The notes beneath the pieces were generated by a model, which ran no database searches, was not told the DNA's origin, and saw only the letters and a program-made list of their open reading frames with translations. From Nostoc sp. FACHB-280 (GTDB taxonomy: Bacteria; Cyanobacteriota; Cyanobacteriia; Cyanobacteriales; Nostocaceae), in NCBI RefSeq assembly GCF_014697615.1, contig NZ_JACJSD010000002.1, positions 1 to 64,000 on the forward strand: a stretch of DNA of 64,000 nucleotides. Reading direction: 5' to 3'. The translations under genes and the position numbers were made by a program. This document shows, piece by piece, positions 17,464 to 26,515 of the stretch (position 1 is its first letter; every line of letters starts with the position of its first letter).

Positions 17464-17916
17464 ATGTCTGCTAAACCTCAAGATAAAAGCCGAAGTTTCT
17501 TTCAATCTGGTGACTGGCCGATTGAACAACTACCAGGATTAAGTCAAGAAGAGCGATCGCAACTACAAGTTTGCGGTATTAAAACTACACGCAGTCTATT
17601 CAATCAAGGCAAAACTCTAGAAGCTAAATTAGCCTTAGCTAGTAAATTACAAGTTCATCTTCAATATGTCAATAAATGGGTAGCACTAGCTGATTTATCG
17701 CGCATTCCCAGTGTCGGCACACAATATTGTGGCTTATTGCTTCATGCAGGAATCGGTTCTGTCGCCCAATTAGCCCAAACTCCCAGCCATAGATTGCACA
17801 GACAAATTATGCGTTTGCAAGTAGCAACCTTGCAACGACGAGACTTGTGTCCATCAATTGAATTAGTCCAGCAATGGAGTCAACAAGCTAAGACAGTGCT
17901 GAGTGCTGAGTGCTGA
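17464..17916 (+). CDS. DUF4332 helix-hairpin-helix protein
   Basis: A 150-aa cytoplasmic protein. The DUF4332 region is visible as two helix-hairpin-helix-like units: IEQLPGLSQEERSQLQVCGI (about residues 20-39) and LSRIPSVGTQYCGLLLHAGI (about 78-97), each followed by a short helix (TTRSLFNQG and GSVAQLAQT). Such repeats often contact DNA or act as scaffolds; no function is proven for the family. The gene is monocistronic. Its 3' end runs directly into a TGAGTGC-type tandem repeat that supplies the stop codon. Confidence 0.85.
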   Translation: MSAKPQDKSRSFFQSGDWPIEQLPGLSQEERSQLQVCGIKTTRSLFNQGKTLEAKLALASKLQVHLQYVNKWVALADLSRIPSVGTQYCGLLLHAGIGSVAQLAQTPSHRLHRQIMRLQVATLQRRDLCPSIELVQQWSQQAKTVLSAEC

Positions 17917-17970
17917 GTGCTGAGTCCTGAATAAATATGTCTCCCTTGTCTCCCTTGTCTCCCCCATTTC
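17897..17970. repeat. Tandem repeat tracts (GTGCTGA units, then TTGTCTCCC units)
   Basis: Four copies of a GTGCTGA-type heptamer begin inside the last codons of the DUF4332 gene. They are followed by three TTGTCTCCC-type units ahead of the convergent TetR gene. Both belong to the short tandem repeats of heterocystous cyanobacteria. The first tract sets the C-terminal residues of the upstream protein. Confidence 0.65.
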
Positions 17971-17976
17971 CGCCTC

Positions 17977-18591
17977 TTACTCCTTCACCAATACGCCATT
18001 GAGAAAAATATCCGCCAATCCTTCAGCCATCTGCTGCATTTCTTGGGGAGAAGCGTCGGGTTCCATGAGGGTGTTATTAGAAAAACCTGCGATCGCAAAC
18101 ATCCCTAAAAATACTTTAGCAACAAGTTTGGCATCGGTTTGACGATAAATGCCTTTATCCATCGCTGTTTGAAAGAAGGCTTCCGCCACATCTGTCATTT
18201 TATTAATAACTTCGATTTGAATGCGATCGCGTAAATCAGGGTGAAACTGCACTTCCATAAAACACACCCGCATCAAATCAGCATTTTTCTTGAAGTTCCA
18301 CATCCTCCGGCGCATCACCTGGGCTACAGCCTTATAACTGCCCATTTCACTCAATTCTGTTAGCAAATCCGTTAATATCTCCACCCAGCCACCCGTCGCT
18401 ACCTCCACCAAAATGGCTTTTTTATTCGGAAAATGCCTAAATAACGTACCCTCAGCCACACCCGCAGCTTGGGCTAAATCGCGGGTAGTTGTACCATCAA
18501 ATCCTTGCGAGGCAAATAGTCTTTGTGCCGCTTGTAAAATGCGGTTGCGTGTTTGTGCTTCTGAAGGTGGGGGAGAATTAAAAACTCGCAT
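17977..18591 (-). CDS. TetR/AcrR-family transcriptional regulator
   Basis: A 204-aa repressor. Residues about 15-60 are the TetR DNA-binding domain (RILQAAQRLFASQGFDGTTT, then LAQAAGVAEGTLFRHFPNKKAIL). The C-terminal ligand domain is helical and not assignable to a known effector. The M16 peptidase genes are divergent and start about 370 bp away; TetR proteins often control a divergent neighbour, but the gap is long and filled with a repeat, so regulation of those genes is only a guess. Confidence 0.92.
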   Translation of the reverse strand: MRVFNSPPPSEAQTRNRILQAAQRLFASQGFDGTTTRDLAQAAGVAEGTLFRHFPNKKAILVEVATGGWVEILTDLLTELSEMGSYKAVAQVMRRRMWNFKKNADLMRVCFMEVQFHPDLRDRIQIEVINKMTDVAEAFFQTAMDKGIYRQTDAKLVAKVFLGMFAIAGFSNNTLMEPDASPQEMQQMAEGLADIFLNGVLVKE

Positions 18592-18815
18592 AACAGTTAC
18601 GGTGTGATTTCCGGGACGAGATAGGTAGCATTATTGTCTAACGTCGATTACAAAAAGCACGGAAAGCTTAATACAAGATTAACGCCCTGCCCAAATATTG
18701 ACCTGTTTCTCTGGATGGGGAATTTGACAATACCAGTCTGAAGTGTAAAAGATGAAGATGAAATTTATTGTTCTATCAAGTCCAGTTGATTAGTTATGAT
18801 TTCCACAATCATTGC

Positions 18816-18883
18816 ACCCCACCCCCAAACCCCTCCCCGTGCACGGGGAGGGGAGACGAAGCACAGCTTTGGCGGGGTGGGGT
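18816..18883. repeat. Dispersed GC-rich palindromic repeat
   Basis: A 24-bp perfect palindrome (18830-18853, CCCCTCCCCGTG and its complement) is nested in outer arms ACCCCACCCC / GGGGTGGGGT. It breaks the 18592-18958 gap between tetR and the first peptidase gene. The reading frame of the peptidase extends through it from a TTG, but that extension is repeat-derived. Confidence 0.65.
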
Positions 18884-18958
18884 TTGAAGGTTGGCATAAG
18901 TAATCAAGCGGATACGATATTTCAGACTTCACACTTCATACTTCAACCCATATTGCTT

Positions 18959-20590
18959 ATGAATCATTTCCGTAGCCTGAAAACAGTTTTAAATTTGTCA
19001 AATCAACTCTCGCTAAAACTGTTGCGGCTGTTTATTACCTTTTTTGCTGTCACAATTTTAGTTTCGGGTTCTCTACCAGAAATGGCGGTGGCGCAAACTC
19101 AAACTGCATCACCGCCACCACGCACAGTCCAACCCAGCAAACCACCAGAGAAAAGCTCGATTCAGCCTTATTTAGACCGAGTAGTCAAGCAATTGACGAA
19201 ATTTCAACTGGATAATGGCATGAAGTTCATTGTTTTAGAACGCCATCAAGCGCCTGTGGTTTCTTTTTTAACCTACGCTGATGTTGGTGGTGTAGATGAG
19301 CCGGATGGGAAAACAGGTGTGGCGCACTTTCTAGAACATTTAGCTTTTAAAGGTACGCAACGGATTGGTACTACAGATTACAAAGCTGAAAAGCCACTTT
19401 TAGAACGTCTAGAACAGTTAGATAGCCAAATTAGAACCGCTAAGGCAGAAAATAAAAAAGCTGATGTGACGCGGTTACAGGCTGAATTTAAGCAAGTAGA
19501 AGCCCAAGCCGTCAAGCTAGTCAAGCAAAACGAGATGGGGCAAATTGTGGAACAAGCCGGAGGTGTAGGTTTAAATGCAAATACTTCCACCGAAGCCACC
19601 CGTTATTTTTACAGCTTTCCATCTAATAAATTAGAACTTTGGATGTCCCTGGAGTCGGAGCGATTTTTAGAACCTGTACTCAGTCGGGAGTTTTATAAAG
19701 AAAAAGAAGTAATTTTGGAAGAACGACGCTTACGGGTGGAAAATTCACCGATTGGGTTGATGGTGGAGAAATTCATCGACGCGGCGTATAAAGTTCATCC
19801 ATACAGAAGGCCTGTAATTGGTTATGACGAAGATATCCGCAACCTTACACCCACAGATGTAAAGCAGTTTTTTAATACTTACTATGCACCAAATAATTTA
19901 GCGATCGCAATTGTTGGTGATGTTAACCCCAACGAAGTCAAACGACTCGCACAAATTTACTTTGGGCGTTTTCCTAGCAAACCCAAACCCAAATCAGAAA
20001 TTCCGGTAGAACCCAAGCAAACCGAAACACGTCAAGTCACTTTAGAACTACCTTCCCAACCTTGGTATTTAGAAGGTTATCACCGTCCGGCAGTTACCCA
20101 TCCCGATAACGCTGTGTATGAAATTATCAGCCGACTGTTGAGTGAAGGGCGCACTTCCAGATTGTATAAATCTTTGGTGGAAAAACAACAACTCGCCCTG
20201 ACAGCCCAAGGTTATAGCGGTTTTCCTGGCGATAAATATCCCAATTTGCTGTTATTTTATGCCCTGACGGCTCCCGGTCACACTGTGGATGAGTTAGCCA
20301 CGGGTTTACGTCAAGAAATTGATAACTTAAAAACTCAACCAGTCACAGCCACCGAATTGCAGCGTGTGAAAACTCAAGCCAGAGCCGATTTACTCCGCAG
20401 CCTTGATTCTAATACAGGGATGGCGCAGTTGTTGTTGGAATATGAAGTGAAAACGGGTGATTGGCAAAACTTGTTTAAGCAATTGGATGAAATTGCGGCG
20501 GTAACTCCGGCGGATATTCAACGAGTCGCCAAAGCAGCGTTTACACCCGAAAATCGCACTATAGGTAAGTTGTTGTCGAAGCAAGGATGA
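18959..20590 (+). CDS. M16 zinc metallopeptidase, catalytic member
   Basis: A 543-aa exported peptidase. I start at the ATG at 18959 because it opens a signal sequence (LLRLFITFFAVTILVSGSLP, then AVAQTQ). The N-terminal M16 domain carries the inverted zinc motif HFLEH (in GVAHFLEHLAFKGT) and a downstream glutamate in NANTSTEATRYFYSFP. A region rich in Lys, Glu and Gln (about residues 145-190) interrupts the domain after the motif. The C-terminal M16_C domain includes SEGRTSRLYKSLVEKQQLA. It is paired with the inactive-type M16 gene 102 bp downstream; such pairs act together as a heterodimer. Substrate unknown, probably periplasmic. Confidence 0.9.
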   Translation: MNHFRSLKTVLNLSNQLSLKLLRLFITFFAVTILVSGSLPEMAVAQTQTASPPPRTVQPSKPPEKSSIQPYLDRVVKQLTKFQLDNGMKFIVLERHQAPVVSFLTYADVGGVDEPDGKTGVAHFLEHLAFKGTQRIGTTDYKAEKPLLERLEQLDSQIRTAKAENKKADVTRLQAEFKQVEAQAVKLVKQNEMGQIVEQAGGVGLNANTSTEATRYFYSFPSNKLELWMSLESERFLEPVLSREFYKEKEVILEERRLRVENSPIGLMVEKFIDAAYKVHPYRRPVIGYDEDIRNLTPTDVKQFFNTYYAPNNLAIAIVGDVNPNEVKRLAQIYFGRFPSKPKPKSEIPVEPKQTETRQVTLELPSQPWYLEGYHRPAVTHPDNAVYEIISRLLSEGRTSRLYKSLVEKQQLALTAQGYSGFPGDKYPNLLLFYALTAPGHTVDELATGLRQEIDNLKTQPVTATELQRVKTQARADLLRSLDSNTGMAQLLLEYEVKTGDWQNLFKQLDEIAAVTPADIQRVAKAAFTPENRTIGKLLSKQG

Positions 20591-20690
20591 AAACGAACCA
20601 CAAAGAACGCATAGACACGAAGTGGCTTCCCGAAGGGTAGGGCGCGAAGAAATATGGACAGATATAAACATCAGGTGAAGGGTAAGAGGT
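20591..20690. repeat. Dispersed repeat between the two peptidase genes
   Basis: Contains the word AACCACAAAGAACGCA, an ACACGAAG segment and a short hairpin GGCTTCCCGAAGGGTAGG. Similar words occur near 12232 and 14745. It separates two genes of one probable operon. Confidence 0.45.
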
Positions 20691-20692
20691 CG

Positions 20693-22177
20693 ATGAAATT
20701 CAAACTATTGCATGGTAAAAGGTTGATTTATGTTGTCATGTTTGCCTTTGCCTTTTTGCTTTTGACTTTTGACTTTTCGTTAGCAGCGACAACAACAGCC
20801 AAACATTACACAGAGTTAAAATTACCAGCTTTACCTGCGGTCAAATTACCCAAATATGAACGCTTTGTTTTACAAAACGGCCTGGTTGTGTATTTAGTAG
20901 AAGATCATGAACTGCCGTTAGTGAGTGGTTCGGCTTTGGTGCGGACTGGTAGCCGTTGGGAACCGGGCGAGAAAGTTGGGTTAGCTGGTTTAACAGGTGC
21001 AGTGATGCGGACTGGGGGAACCAAGCAGCATTCGCCAGATGAACTCAATGAAATCTTAGAACAACGGGCTGCATCGGTAGAAACGAGTATTGGTGAAGGT
21101 TCCGGGAGTGCGAGTTTTGACGCGTTAACTGAAGATGTGGACACAGTGTTTGGTTTGTTTGCGGAAGTACTGCGGGAACCAGTATTTGCCCAAGATAAAC
21201 TGGATTTAGCCAAGAACCAAACTAAAGGGGGAATTGCCCGCCGCAATGATGATCCTAATAGTATTGCCAACCGAGAATTTAAGAAATTGGTTTATGGCAA
21301 AGAAAGTCCATATTCGCGGACTGTGGAATATGCCACATTGGATAAAATTAACCGGGAAGATTTAGTCCAGTTTTACCAGCAATACTTTCACCCCAATAAT
21401 ATAATTTTGGGGATTGTGGGCGATTTTGATAGTAAAAAAATGCGATCGCTCATTCAAGCTAAATTAGGTAATTGGCAACGTAACCCCAAAATCACTAAAC
21501 CCCAGTTACCAGAAGTTTCCCCAGCTAACAAAGGCGGAGTATTTTTTGTTAACCAGCCCCAGTTAACTCAAAGTAGTGTACTGTTAGGGCATTTAGGCGG
21601 ACAATTCGACAGCCCCGACTATGCCGCACTGGATGTATTGAATGGGGTGTTAAATGGTTTTGGTGGACGCTTATTTAACGAAGTGCGATCGCGCCAAGGT
21701 TTAGCTTACTCTGTATATGGTTACTGGAGTCCCCGCTTTGATTATCCCGGTATTTTCTTGGCTGGCGGACAAACCCGTTCTGAGGCTACAGTCCAGTTTG
21801 TGAAATCCTTACAAACCGAAATTAAACGTATTCAAGCACAGCCTGTAACAGCCCAAGAACTGGCCTTTGCCAAAGAATCAACTCTCAATTCTTTCGTGTT
21901 TAACTTTCAAGACCCTGGTCAAACCTTATCACGGCTGATGCGGTATGAATATTATGGCTACCCATCAGACTTTTTATTCCGTTATCAAAAAGCCGTCGCC
22001 GCCACTACCGCCGCCGATGTGCAACGGGTAGCCAAGCAATATCTCAAACCAGAAAACCTGATAACCTTAGTTGTGGGAAATCAAACCGCAATTAAACCAC
22101 CGTTGACAGGTTTAGCCAAACAAGTCACAACCATTGATGTGACAATTCCTGGTTCACCATCACAAGCCAAGAATTAA
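20693..22177 (+). CDS. M16-family peptidase-like protein, non-catalytic partner
   Basis: A 494-aa exported protein. The ATG at 20693 starts a signal peptide (LIYVVMFAFAFLLLTFDFSLA); the longer frame from 20654 is encoded by a repeat. It keeps the M16 fold (FVLQNGLVVYLVEDHELPLV, then GGRLFNEVRSRQGLAYSVYG in the second domain). The zinc motif is missing: where HxxEH should be, the sequence reads VGLAGLTGAVMRTGG. This is typical of the partner subunit in two-gene M16 systems, where it supplies the substrate-gripping Arg/Tyr half of the chamber. It follows the catalytic gene in the same direction. Confidence 0.9.
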   Translation: MKFKLLHGKRLIYVVMFAFAFLLLTFDFSLAATTTAKHYTELKLPALPAVKLPKYERFVLQNGLVVYLVEDHELPLVSGSALVRTGSRWEPGEKVGLAGLTGAVMRTGGTKQHSPDELNEILEQRAASVETSIGEGSGSASFDALTEDVDTVFGLFAEVLREPVFAQDKLDLAKNQTKGGIARRNDDPNSIANREFKKLVYGKESPYSRTVEYATLDKINREDLVQFYQQYFHPNNIILGIVGDFDSKKMRSLIQAKLGNWQRNPKITKPQLPEVSPANKGGVFFVNQPQLTQSSVLLGHLGGQFDSPDYAALDVLNGVLNGFGGRLFNEVRSRQGLAYSVYGYWSPRFDYPGIFLAGGQTRSEATVQFVKSLQTEIKRIQAQPVTAQELAFAKESTLNSFVFNFQDPGQTLSRLMRYEYYGYPSDFLFRYQKAVAATTAADVQRVAKQYLKPENLITLVVGNQTAIKPPLTGLAKQVTTIDVTIPGSPSQAKN

Positions 22178-22246
22178 TTATCTGGCACTTACGCACAAAG
22201 ATTAGCTGTGAAAATGGGTGTAAGGGTTTGATGGTTTGAGGGTGTA

Positions 22247-22410
22247 AGAGGATGTCTGAAAACTTTTTGGTGTTGTATTTGAGACTTGTAGATCCCCCTA
22301 AATCCCCCTTAAAAAGGGGGACTTGAGAAAAATTCCCCCCTTTTTAAGGGGGGTTAGGGGGGATCAAGAAGTTCTAATAATCACAACCAACCACTTTTCA
22401 AACATCCTCT
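22247..22410. mobile_element. 164-bp MITE-like element, complete copy
   Basis: Imperfect terminal inverted repeats of about 25 bp (AGAGGATGTCTGAAAACTTT at the left, matching the complement of the right end CACTTTTCAAACATCCTCT). The core holds two inverted CCCCCTTAAAAAGGGGG-type hairpins. A second copy, inverted, enters the window at 63942. No coding capacity, so mobilisation would need a transposase elsewhere. Confidence 0.75.
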
Positions 22411-22772
22411 AAGGGGTGTAAGTGAATAACTCCTACACCCCTATACTTAGCCTCAAATTTTCTCACTCAGAGGCGCAGAGTCGCAGAGAGGATAAGTAGT
22501 TTCAAATTTGAACTTCTAATTTAGCTGTGGATAAATTTCTTCTTAATGCGCGGATGGGTAGGTGTACAAAATATCCCTTTTGACAAAATCGCTAGATTCC
22601 TTGAAGTGCAAGCTTTTGCCGAAAAAATTCCTAAAAATCATCCGCGCACCTTACCCAGTCTAGGTTTCAGGCATTTTAGTTAACTCAACTGAAATTTCCC
22701 CATGTTAAAATCAACCCATCCGCGAAACCGCACCTTGAAAACTAAATACAGACTGCCTTTCCAGTCCCCGCA
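22411..22772 (+). promoter_or_regulatory. CRISPR leader region
   Basis: The array repeat ends in GATTGAAAC, so crRNAs are read on the plus strand and the leader lies to the left. The AT-rich 220 bp before the first repeat contain TGCGCGGATG (22547-22556), its perfect complement CATCCGCGCA (22639-22648) and again ACCCATCCGCG (22714-22724). They end in CACCTTGAAAACTAAATAC, a motif I associate with leaders of this CRISPR class in heterocystous cyanobacteria. No ORF is present. Confidence 0.6.
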
Positions 22773-24045
22773 GTTTAAACATCAACTAATCCCTATTAGG
22801 GATTGAAACGCCTTTCAAAAGCTTCTTCCCTAAGCCTCAAAGGTTTAAACATCAACTAATCCCTATTAGGGATTGAAACCAGTTAGTTCAGATGCCGTAG
22901 TTTTGGCACTACTTAAGTTTAAACATCAACTAATCCCTATTAGGGATTGAAACAAAAATGCACCCCGAATACACCCGTAAGCGCGGTTCGGGTTTAAACA
23001 TCAACTAATCCCTATTAGGGATTGAAACACGCGCTTATGCACCGAACCCGATCACCCCCCGGTGTTTAAACATCAACTAATCCCTATTAGGGATTGAAAC
23101 GAGAGCGAAATCGCCAAACCGAACTGTGGTGAAACATTCCTCGTTTAAACATCAACTAATCCCTATTAGGGATTGAAACACCGCATCCTGAGTACCACCA
23201 ACTACAAGCCCAGTGCGTTTAAACATCAACTAATCCCTATTAGGGATTGAAACACCTGCCGTCGATTGCATTTTTTCAGAATTTCCAAGTTTAAACATCA
23301 ACTAATCCCTATTAGGGATTGAAACGTGTCTACATTTGGATGTCTTGCAGCGACAGAGTTTAGTTTAAACATCAACTAATCCCTATTAGGGATTGAAACA
23401 GGACTGGGAACTTGTTGTCACTTATTCGCCCAGTTTAAACATCAACTAATCCCTATTAGGGATTGAAACGGGTGCGATCGCCATAGCCGTTGTGGTTTTG
23501 CAATTGTTTAAACATCAACTAATCCCTATTAGGGATTGAAACAGGTACTGTTAACTCATTATCTGGACTCCAGGTTTAAACATCAACTAATCCCTATTAG
23601 GGATTGAAACATTATTCCCTGAATACACGATTGGAAGCTTAACGCCTTTAGAGTTTAAACATCAACTAATCCCTATTAGGGATTGAAACTTCTTGAGTGT
23701 CAACGTATCTACGTAGCACTAGAAACGTTTAAACATCAACTAATCCCTATTAGGGATTGAAACAAACTTCTTAGGAATCCACGAGTATTTTATCCAGTTT
23801 AAACATCAACTAATCCCTATTAGGGATTGAAACTTTTATGGGTCATTAAATTGGCAAGGATGGGCGTTTAAACATCAACTAATCCCTATTAGGGATTGAA
23901 ACAGCACCATATCCACCTTTTGATTTGCTATTTCATGTTTAAACATCAACTAATCCCTATTAGGGATTGAAACCCTGGCTCCACACACTGAAATCGGCGG
24001 ATTTTGGGGTTTAAACATCAACTAATCCCTATTAGGGATTGAAAC
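22773..24045 (+). CRISPR. CRISPR array, 18 repeats and 17 spacers
   Basis: Repeats of 37 bp start with GTTTAAACATCAACTAATCC and end with TAGGGATTGAAAC. All 18 copies look identical, including the last one, with an internal palindrome AATCCCTA-T-TAGGGATT. Spacers run from 31 to 42 bp. First repeat 22773-22809; last 24009-24045. Repeat length, the ATTGAAAC 3' end and the variable spacers fit the class used by type III or I-D systems of cyanobacteria. No cas gene lies within this window, so the processing machinery must be encoded elsewhere. Spacer 23470-23505 contains a HIP1 octamer. Confidence 0.98.
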
Positions 24046-24308
24046 ATTGGTCATTCGTCCCGAATTAAAGTTAACTATAAATCTTTGCGCCTTTGCGCGA
24101 AACAAAAAATATCCCGCTAATCACCAACACCAAAACACCTAATTCTCTCCGCGCCTCCGCGCCTCTGCGTGAAAAAACTCATTAGACCCATCTATGAAAA
24201 ACTGCGGTAGAAATTGCTGAATTTGGCTAAAGTCGAGTTAGTGGCGAGTAATTATCAAGTCGAGAAATTGGACAGCCACAGCAATTATCACGAGGACGTA
24301 GATTAAGA
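24046..24308. other. Region downstream of the CRISPR array
   Basis: Contains dispersed CTTTGCGCCTTTGCGCG and CTCCGCGCCTCCGCGCC words between 24080 and 24175. The rest is the promoter region of the creatininase-family gene. No ORF or cas remnant seen. Confidence 0.45.
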
Positions 24309-25055
24309 ATGTTACTGCATTTAAGTACTTGGCAAGAAGTTGAAGCGTATTTACAGCAATCTCAGGGGATAATTTTCCCCATTGGTTCTACAGAACAACA
24401 TGGGCCGACGGGGTTAATTGGGACTGATGCGATTTGTGCAGAAGCGATCGCTCGTGGTGTGGGTGATGTCACAGGTGCGATCGTCGGCCCTACAATCAAT
24501 GTGGGGATGGCATTACACCACACAGCCTTTCCCGGTACAATTAGTCTCCGTCCTAGCACCTTAATTCAAGTCGTGCGAGACTATGTAACCAGTTTAGTCA
24601 AAGTTGGTTTTAAAAAGTTCTACTTTATTAATGGTCACGGTGGTAACATTGCTACCCTCAAAGCGGCTTTTTCAGAAACTTATGCTTACCTAGAAGATTT
24701 ACAAATTTCCCACGCTCATCAAGTGCAATGTCAAGTAGCTAACTGGTTTATGTGTAAATCTGTATTTGAGTTAGCTAAACAATTATACGCCGATCAAGAA
24801 GGTTCTCATGCTACCCCCAGTGAAGTAGCCGTGACTCAATTTGTTTATCCCGAAGCCATTAAGCAAGCACCCCTTTCTCCAGAAGTAGCGCGGGGACACA
24901 ATATTTATAGCGCCGCCGACTTTCGCAACCGTTACCCAGATGGACGTATGGGTTCAAATCCCGCCTTAGCCACACCAGAACATGGTAAGCAATTTTATGA
25001 CTTGGCGGTGAAAGAACTGAGTAATGGATATTTGGAGTTTCTCAACGCAGATTAA
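24309..25055 (+). CDS. Creatininase-family amidohydrolase
   Basis: A 248-aa cytoplasmic metalloenzyme of the creatininase/FAPy-hydrolase-like family. The metal-binding residues are visible in order: IGSTEQHGPTGLIGTDA (Glu, His, Asp; about residues 24-38), FINGHGGNIATL (His; about 108-119) and DQEGSHATPSEVA (Glu and His; about 156-168). Length is normal for the family. Members include creatininase, mycofactocin MftE and ArfB-type formamide hydrolases, so the substrate is not decided by sequence. Monocistronic, with the palindrome at 25080-25110 as its terminator. Confidence 0.9.
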   Translation: MLLHLSTWQEVEAYLQQSQGIIFPIGSTEQHGPTGLIGTDAICAEAIARGVGDVTGAIVGPTINVGMALHHTAFPGTISLRPSTLIQVVRDYVTSLVKVGFKKFYFINGHGGNIATLKAAFSETYAYLEDLQISHAHQVQCQVANWFMCKSVFELAKQLYADQEGSHATPSEVAVTQFVYPEAIKQAPLSPEVARGHNIYSAADFRNRYPDGRMGSNPALATPEHGKQFYDLAVKELSNGYLEFLNAD

Positions 25056-25079
25056 AGGATAGTAAGTTATGGGGTTTCA

Positions 25080-25110
25080 GATCCCCGACTTTTTAAAAAA
25101 GTCGGGGATC
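25080..25110 (+). terminator. Dispersed GATCCCCGACTT hairpin, second copy
   Basis: A 15-bp perfect stem with a one-base centre, 25 bp after the stop of the creatininase-family gene and followed by TTGTTGTTT. It acts as that gene's terminator. Related to 3489-3517 and 55616-55648. Confidence 0.7.
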
Positions 25111-25325
25111 TTGTTGTTTAGAGCAGAAAGACTCATTAATCGAGAGAAAATCCTCATTTCTCTAGTTTCGACACTCATTCACAAGCTATAGCAATCCTAA
25201 ATGGTTTATAAATATCTCTCTCCCTTGTCTACCTTGTCTCCCTTGTCTTTGTTGTTCACATATCAACTAGGACTGCTATAAAATACTTATCTACCAATTT
25301 CTGCTCTGTCACCTTCCTCGCAACT

Positions 25326-26387
25326 ATGACCAATTTCTTCCGCGCCAATGTTGATGCAATGGCTAGTTATGTTCCAGGTGAACAGCCGAAACGCGGTAGC
25401 CAAGTAATTAAACTCAACAGTAACGAAAATCCCTACCCTCCCTCACCAACTGCTTTAGCTGCACTACAAAATATTGATGGTGAGTGGTTGCGGCGTTATC
25501 CAGAACCTTTTGGCGACCAGTTTCGCCACGCTGCTAGTCAAGTTTTAGGAGTGCCGAGTGATTGGATTATTGTTGGTAATGGCAGTGATGAGATTTTAAA
25601 TGTTGTGATGCGAGCCTGTACGGAACCTGGACGCAAGGTAGTTTATCCGACACCAACTTATGTCCTGTATCGTACTCTCACAGAGATGCAAGCAGCAGAT
25701 GTTGTAGAAATTCCTTACAGTGAAGGCTATCAATTACCTGTTGCGGAATTAATTGCTGTGGATGGTGCTGTGACATTTATAGCTTCACCTAACAGTCCCT
25801 CTGGTCATGTTGTCCCTAGCGCAGATTTAGAAAAACTCGCCAGTCAGTTATCTGGAGTGTTAGTCATTGATGAAGCTTACGTCGATTTTGCGGAAGTTGA
25901 TGCTTTAGCTTTGGTCAAAGACTATGAGAATGTAATCATTATCCGCACCTTATCTAAAGGTTACTCCTTAGCGGGTTTGCGCTTGGGTTTTGGGATTGCT
26001 CAACCCAAGTTATTGCAAGGATTATTTAAAGTTAAGGATAGTTATAACATTGATGCGATCGCCTGTACAGTCGCCACAGTCGCCATCACCGACCAAGCTT
26101 ATAAAAATGCTTGCGTAGCCAAAATCAAAGCATCACGCACCCAACTCACCAAAGAATTTCAACAATTAGGCTTCCAGGTTTGGGAGTCGCACACCAACTT
26201 TTTACTCGTCCAGCCACCCCAGCAAAACGCCGCATATCTCTATCAAAAACTCAAAGAACAACAAATTCTCATCCGCTACTTTCCCCACCCCGGACTCTTA
26301 GATAAACTCCGCATCACCATTGGTACAGATGAGCAAAATCAAATATTAGTCAATGCCATTAAGGCATTACTTTCAAAAACAATTTAG
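25326..26387 (+). CDS. hisC: Histidinol-phosphate aminotransferase
   Basis: Transfers an amino group from glutamate to imidazole-acetol phosphate in histidine synthesis, using PLP. The 353-aa length is normal. Visible signatures are KLNSNENPYPPSP at the N-terminus, GNGSDEILNVVMRAC (cofactor phosphate region), ASPNSPSGHVV, DEAYVDFAE and RTLSKGYSLAGLRLGFG with the Schiff-base lysine at Lys211. The C-terminal FPHPGLLDKLRITIGT binds the substrate carboxylate. It is not in a his operon here, as usual in cyanobacteria. A short repeat tract (25205-25255) lies upstream. Confidence 0.94.
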   Translation: MTNFFRANVDAMASYVPGEQPKRGSQVIKLNSNENPYPPSPTALAALQNIDGEWLRRYPEPFGDQFRHAASQVLGVPSDWIIVGNGSDEILNVVMRACTEPGRKVVYPTPTYVLYRTLTEMQAADVVEIPYSEGYQLPVAELIAVDGAVTFIASPNSPSGHVVPSADLEKLASQLSGVLVIDEAYVDFAEVDALALVKDYENVIIIRTLSKGYSLAGLRLGFGIAQPKLLQGLFKVKDSYNIDAIACTVATVAITDQAYKNACVAKIKASRTQLTKEFQQLGFQVWESHTNFLLVQPPQQNAAYLYQKLKEQQILIRYFPHPGLLDKLRITIGTDEQNQILVNAIKALLSKTI

Positions 26388-26515
26388 GTATAACTGTAGT
26401 CACGTAGATGAGGATATCCTGAAAGCGTGAATAACAGGATTAGTAATATTTTACCTCCTGCCTTCTGCCTCCTGCCTCCTGCGATAAAATAAATTGCTAA
26501 AACTCAAGTCGCTAT

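Noticed and set aside
18812-18958. N-terminal extension of the first M16 peptidase from a TTG
   Set aside because: Encoded by a dispersed GC-rich palindrome; the ATG at 18959 starts a proper signal peptide.
24046-24308. Possible degenerate CRISPR repeat or cas remnant after the array
   Set aside because: No similarity to the 37-bp repeat after 24045 and no cas-like reading frame.
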